Origin: Boothiomyces macroporosus
Taxonomy: Eukaryota > Chytridiomycota > Chytridiomycetes > Rhizophydiales > Terramycetaceae
Direction of reading: 5' to 3'
Assembly: GCA_027604185.1 (NCBI GenBank)
Contig: JADGKB010000072.1
Location: 1-64,000, forward strand
DNA: 64,000 nucleotides
The notes under the pieces are model-generated. The model was not told where the DNA came from. It saw nothing but the letters and a program-made list of their open reading frames with translations, and searched no databases. Every line of letters begins with the position of its first letter. Positions within the stretch are counted from its first letter, which is position 1. Below, one piece after another: positions 59,601 through 64,000 of this stretch. The translations under genes and the position numbers were made by a program.

Positions 59601-62600
59601 TGTTCTTTGCTTCTCTCCAGTAGGAAATGCTCTTAGATCAAGATGCAGAAAATTCCCAGCAATTGTTAACTGCACCATCATCGATTGGTTCCAAGAGTGG
59701 CCAGAAGAAGCTCTGACCTCGGTGGCTAATCGATTCATTGCTCCATTCGAATTGGTTCCAGAAAAGCTGAAGGTTCCAGTCACGAAATTCATGTCATTTG
59801 CTCATGTTGGAGTGAATACTGTTTCGAAAAAGTATCTGACAAACGAAAAGAGATACAACTACACAACTCCAAAGTCATTTTTGGCGTTAATTTCCATCTA
59901 TCAAGATATGCTTGAAAAGAAGGCACTGGAGCTAACCAAAAGCATGGATCGATTGGAGAACGGGCTCACGAAACTACAAGCTACTGCTGGACAAGTGGAT
60001 GACTTGAAGGCAAAGCTAGCTACCCAAGAAGTGGAACTAAAGGCCAAGAATGAAGAGGCAAACCTGCTCATCGAACGGGTTGCAGTTGATACAGAAAGAG
60101 TCAACAAAGAAAAAGCAATTGCAGCGGCAGAAGAAATCAAGGTAGACCTTGTCACCAAAGAAGTAGGAGAAAAGAGAGCGTCTTGCGAAAAGGATTTAGC
60201 AGCAGCAGAACCTGCTCTCGCAGCAGCCGCCGCTGCTCTTAACACTTTAAACAAAGCCAACTTGACTGAATTGAAATCATTTGGTTCTCCTTCTGATGAA
60301 GTAAAGAACGTAACAGCTGCTGTGATGGTGCTACTTAGTCCGCCAGGAAAAATTGCAAAGGACAGAAGCTGGAAAGCTTCCAAAAATATGATGGCCAAAG
60401 TAGATTCTTTCTTGGACCAATTGATCAACTTTGACAAAGAAAACATTGATCCAACGAACTTGGAGGCGATCAAACCATATTTGGCTGACCCCAACTTTAA
60501 TGAAAACTTTATTAGGAGTAAATCTTCAGCTGCTGCATCTCTTTGTGCCTGGGTAGTTAATATTGTCATGTTCTACCATGTATTCTGTGATGTTGAGCCA
60601 AAGAGAAAGTCTCTGGAAGCTGCAAATGCAGAATTGGCTGCCTCACAAGCTAGACTTAGGGAAATTCAAGGAAAAATTACCGAGCTAGACAATAATTTGG
60701 CAGATCTTCGGGCGAAATTCGAGAAGGCTACTGCAGATAAATTACGATGTGAGGAAGAAGCTCAAAGCACTCAAGTTACCATCGAATTGGCAAATAGATT
60801 GGTTAATGGATTAGCATCGGAAAAAGTTCGTTGGAGTGAAGCTGTGGCCAAATTTAAGGAGCAAGAGAAAACTCTTGCAGGAGATGTCCTGGTTTCCGCT
60901 GCATTCGTTTCGTATGTAGGTGGATTCACTAAAAGATACCGCCAAGAAATGATCGAAAACTGGTTTAAATATCTAAAGGACGAAAATAATCCATTTAGAA
61001 TTCCATTGTCCGATAATTTGGATCCATTGAATATCATGACAAACGCTGCTGAAATCGCCAGATGGAATAACGAAGGGCTGCCAACTGATAGAGTGTCCTT
61101 GGAAAACGCTACAATGGTCACCAGCTGTAAACGTTGGCCTCTGATTATCGATCCGCAGCTTCAGGGTGTAACCTGGATCAAAAATCGAGAGGGAGACAAA
61201 CTGAAAACCGTTAGACTTGGAGCAAAAGGATATTTGGATGCAATTGAAAAGGCTGTTTCCTCAGGAGATGTTGTTTTAATTGAAGATATCGCTGAATCAA
61301 TTGATGCAGTTCTCAATCCACTACTTGGTCGCGAAACAATCAAAAAGGGCAGATACATAAAGATGGGAGATAAAGAAGTAGAATACGATCCATCGTTCAG
61401 GTTAATTTTACAAACAAGGTTGGCAAACCCCCACTATCCACCGGAAATCCAAGCACAAACGACATTAATTAACTTTACTGTGACATTGCTAGGTTTAGAA
61501 GATCAATTGTTGGCGGATGTGGTAAATATTGAACGTCCTGACCTGGAAAAAACTAAGGCAGAATTAACAAAACAACAAAACGAATTCAAAATTAGACTTC
61601 TTGAATTAGAAGATGCCCTTTTGTCTAGATTATCTGCAGCCGAAGGCAATTTCCTTGGAGATACTGCCCTTGTGGAAAACCTAGAAATTACCAAGGTCAC
61701 AGCTATTGATATTGAACAGAAAGTTGAGGAAGCAAAGAGGACCGAAAAGAAGATTAACGAAACTAGAGAACTATACAGACCTGTAGCTGCAAGATCTTCC
61801 CTTTTATATTTCTTGCTTAATGATCTTTGGCAAATCCATCCAATGTACCAATACTCACTGAACGCATTCAAAGTAGTGTTTAAGAATGCTATTAATAGAG
61901 CTGAGCCTTCTGAAGAATTAAAGGAACGAGTTCGCAACTTGATTGACTCCATTACCTACATGGTGTTTGTATATACAACTAGAGGTCTCTTTGAAAGAGA
62001 TAAATTAATTTTCACTGCTCAAATGACGTTCCAGATATTACTTGCAGCACAAGATATCGACTTTGTGGAACTAGACTTTTTACTTCGCGGTCCTCGTGTG
62101 ATTGGTGCAGTTAGCACACTAGATTGGCTATCACAGGCATCTTGGGGAATGATTAAGGCGTTGTCTAATCTTGAAGTATTCAGATCCTTGGCTTCAGATA
62201 TAGAAGGATCCTCCAAACAGTGGAAAAAATACTGTGAGAACGAAATCCCAGAAAACGAAAAATTACCCCAGGTATTCAATATTTAATTGTAGGAATGGAA
62301 AAATAAGAGTCCTCTGCAAAAGATGTGTATTCTAAGATGTCTAAGGCCTGACAGAATGACTTATGCGGTGAAAAATTTTATTGGATTAAAAATGGGAGAT
62401 CGCTACATCATGTCCGCAAGAGTACCAATTGCGCAGAGTTTCTTGGAATCAGGTCCAGCTACTCCTATCTTCTTTATTCTTTCCCCTGGTGTGGATCCGG
62501 TCAAAGAAGTTGAGGTATTGGGTAAATCACATGGGGTTTCAGAAGATTTGGGCAATTTCCATAATGTTTCTTTGGGACAAGGCCAAGAAGTTATTGCTGA

Positions 62601-64000
62601 ACAAAAATTGGACTTGGCATACAAGAATGGTGGTTGGGTGATGTTGGAAAATATCCACCTGGTTGCAAAATGGCTACCGATCTTGGAAAAGAAGCTGGAG
62701 GCGTTATCAGTAGGTGCAAATCCTTCCTTCCGGGTGTTCTTGTCAGCAGAACCTGCGGGTGATCCTGCGTTCCACATTATTCCAATTTCAATCCTTCAAG
62801 CGTCTATCAAGATTACAAATGAACCCCCAACTGGTATGCAGGCAAACATACATAGAGCATTGGATAACTTTACCCAAGAAAGCATCGAACGATGCTCTAA
62901 AGATGCAGAATTTAGGACCATCTTATTTGCCTTGTGCTACTTCCATGCCGTTGTTCTAGAGAGACGTAAATTTGGAACTCAAGGGTGGAACAAAGGTTAT
63001 CCGTTCAGTACTGGTGATTTGATGATCTCAACGGATGTGCTCTACAATTACTTGGAGACTTTCTCCAAAGTTCCTTGGACCGATTTGCGATATATGTTTG
63101 GCGAAATTATGTACGGTGGTCACATCTCAGATGACTGGGATAGGATCTTGTGCTCTAGTTACTTGGATGTATATATTAGGGAAGAAATGCTTGAAGGCGG
63201 ATTTGAATTAGCTCCTGGTTTTGTAGCTCCGCCTACCTCAGATTATAAAGATTACCATCGATACGTTGACGAGAACTTGCCTCCTGAGTCTCCAAACTTG
63301 TATGGCCTCCATCCAAACGCAGAAATTGGGGTGCTCTCAAAAATGGCAGATAAAATGTTCAAGACAATTTTGGAAATGCAGCCTGGAGATACATCTGGTG
63401 GTGGAGGTGCTTCGAAAGAAGAAAAGGTGAAAGCATTCTTGGACGAAATCATGGAAAAACTTCCTGACAGCTTTAACGTGCAGGAACTGATGGCAAGAGT
63501 AGAAGAAAGAACTCCTTACATCTCCGTTGCTTTACAAGAATGCGATCGAATGAGTATGCTTACTACCGAAATACGGCGATCGCTGAAAGAACTAGAGTTG
63601 GGTCTCAAGGGTGATCTCACTATATCAGAAAACATGGAAATGTTAATGAATTCACTATTCATGAATGAAATACCAGTAAGGTGGGACAGATTAGCCTATC
63701 CATCAATGCAGCCACTTGGCGCTTGGTATGGTGATCTTCTTCAGAGAATCAGAGAGCTTGAGCAGTGGGTAGCAGAATTTGCATTACCTTCTGTTGTCTG
63801 GATGTCGGGTCTGTTCAATCCGCAATCATTCCTAACCGCAATTATGCAAACCACTGCCCGTAAGAACGAATGGCCCCTCGATAGAATGGTTTTGACAGTT
63901 GATGTAATGAAAAAGGCCAAAGAAGAGTTTTCTGGTGCTCCAAGGGAAGGTGCGTATATTCATGGATTGTTCATGGAAGGCGCAAGATGGGACACTGGCA
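50652..64000 (+). CDS. Axonemal outer-arm-type dynein heavy chain, 3' partial
   Basis: About 4413 codons are present; only the extreme C-terminus is cut by the window end. Tail DHC_N1 motifs include HSSRPWNFDSKLVFSRLDKF, followed by the linker and six AAA modules. P-loops: AAA1 GPAGTGKTETVKDL (near 56350), AAA2 GNSGTGKSQIW (57215), AAA3 GNAGGGKTVL (58193), AAA4 GVGGSGKQSLSRMA (59225). The coiled stalk and microtubule-binding region lie around 59900-60830. Tail sequence suggests an outer-arm beta-like chain (DNAH9/11/17 group), inferred. Introns: 50804-50825, 52048-52068, 52528-52550, 56662-56683 and 62272-62292; thus two exons of 4.1 and 5.6 kb. An upstream TTG-opened frame is disregarded; the ATG at 50652 gives MSEEKKGDKK. 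It shows the organism builds a motile flagellum. Confidence 0.95.

Noticed and set aside
52566..62286. Many minus-strand open frames of 60-230 codons inside the dynein gene
   Set aside because: Shadows of a strongly supported long coding sequence; Ser/Thr/Phe-rich composition is the complement of Glu/Lys-rich codons.

Overview
This window is nuclear DNA from a eukaryote with a compact genome, most likely a flagellated early-diverging fungus or close relative (chytrid, rozellid or aphelid grade). The fungal signal is a GPI-anchored protein with the cysteine pattern of the fungal DUF7707 family, a CBS-CBS-PB1 protein of the Mug70 type and a SAGA Ada1 subunit. The flagellum signal is an axonemal dynein heavy chain at the right end and an ERICH3-like ciliary protein. 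The species assignment is inference; the gene content is read from the sequence.

The dominant feature is intron size. By restoring reading frames against recognisable proteins I place about 104 spliceosomal introns in 28 genes, all 19-24 nt long (my hand count: 15 of 19, 47 of 20, 25 of 21, 13 of 22, 3 of 23, 1 of 24). Nearly all are GT...AG, with a TAAY/TGAY-like branch sequence only a few bases before the acceptor. After removing them every complete gene comes out as an integral number of codons with no internal stop, a strong internal check. Simple open-frame reading breaks almost every gene here into pieces, and in a few places it hides introns.

Layout. 1-8.4 kb: PP6 phosphatase (5' cut), membrane dipeptidase, Hippo/MST kinase with SARAH domain, CBS-PB1 protein, LtrA-domain membrane protein. 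8.4-15.4 kb: SnoaL-like protein, mucin-like membrane protein, ALG3, amino acid transporter, isopentenyl-diphosphate isomerase. 15.4-24.2 kb: RecQ helicase, Ada1, CZIB, ERICH3-like protein, a small basic protein. 24.2-28.8 kb: tandem Nab2/ZC3H14-like pair, ERGIC3/Erv46, aquaporin. 28.8-31.7 kb: an AT-rich stretch of 2.9 kb with no gene. 31.7-42.4 kb: mitochondrial FAD/folate-type carrier, DUF2470 membrane protein, carnosine N-methyltransferase-like protein, tandem ethanolamine kinases, four-CBS protein, Fun30/SMARCAD1, coiled-coil protein, GPI protein. 42.7-64 kb: MT-A70 methyltransferase, NDC80, Gemin2, glyoxalase-fold protein, double-homeodomain protein, PARN, outer-arm-type dynein heavy chain (3' cut).

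Spacing is extreme: many neighbours are 6-60 bp apart, and two divergent pairs have start codons separated by only 19 and 29 bp. There is no operon-like functional grouping; neighbours are mostly unrelated housekeeping genes. I saw no convincing tRNA, rRNA, CRISPR array or intact mobile element.
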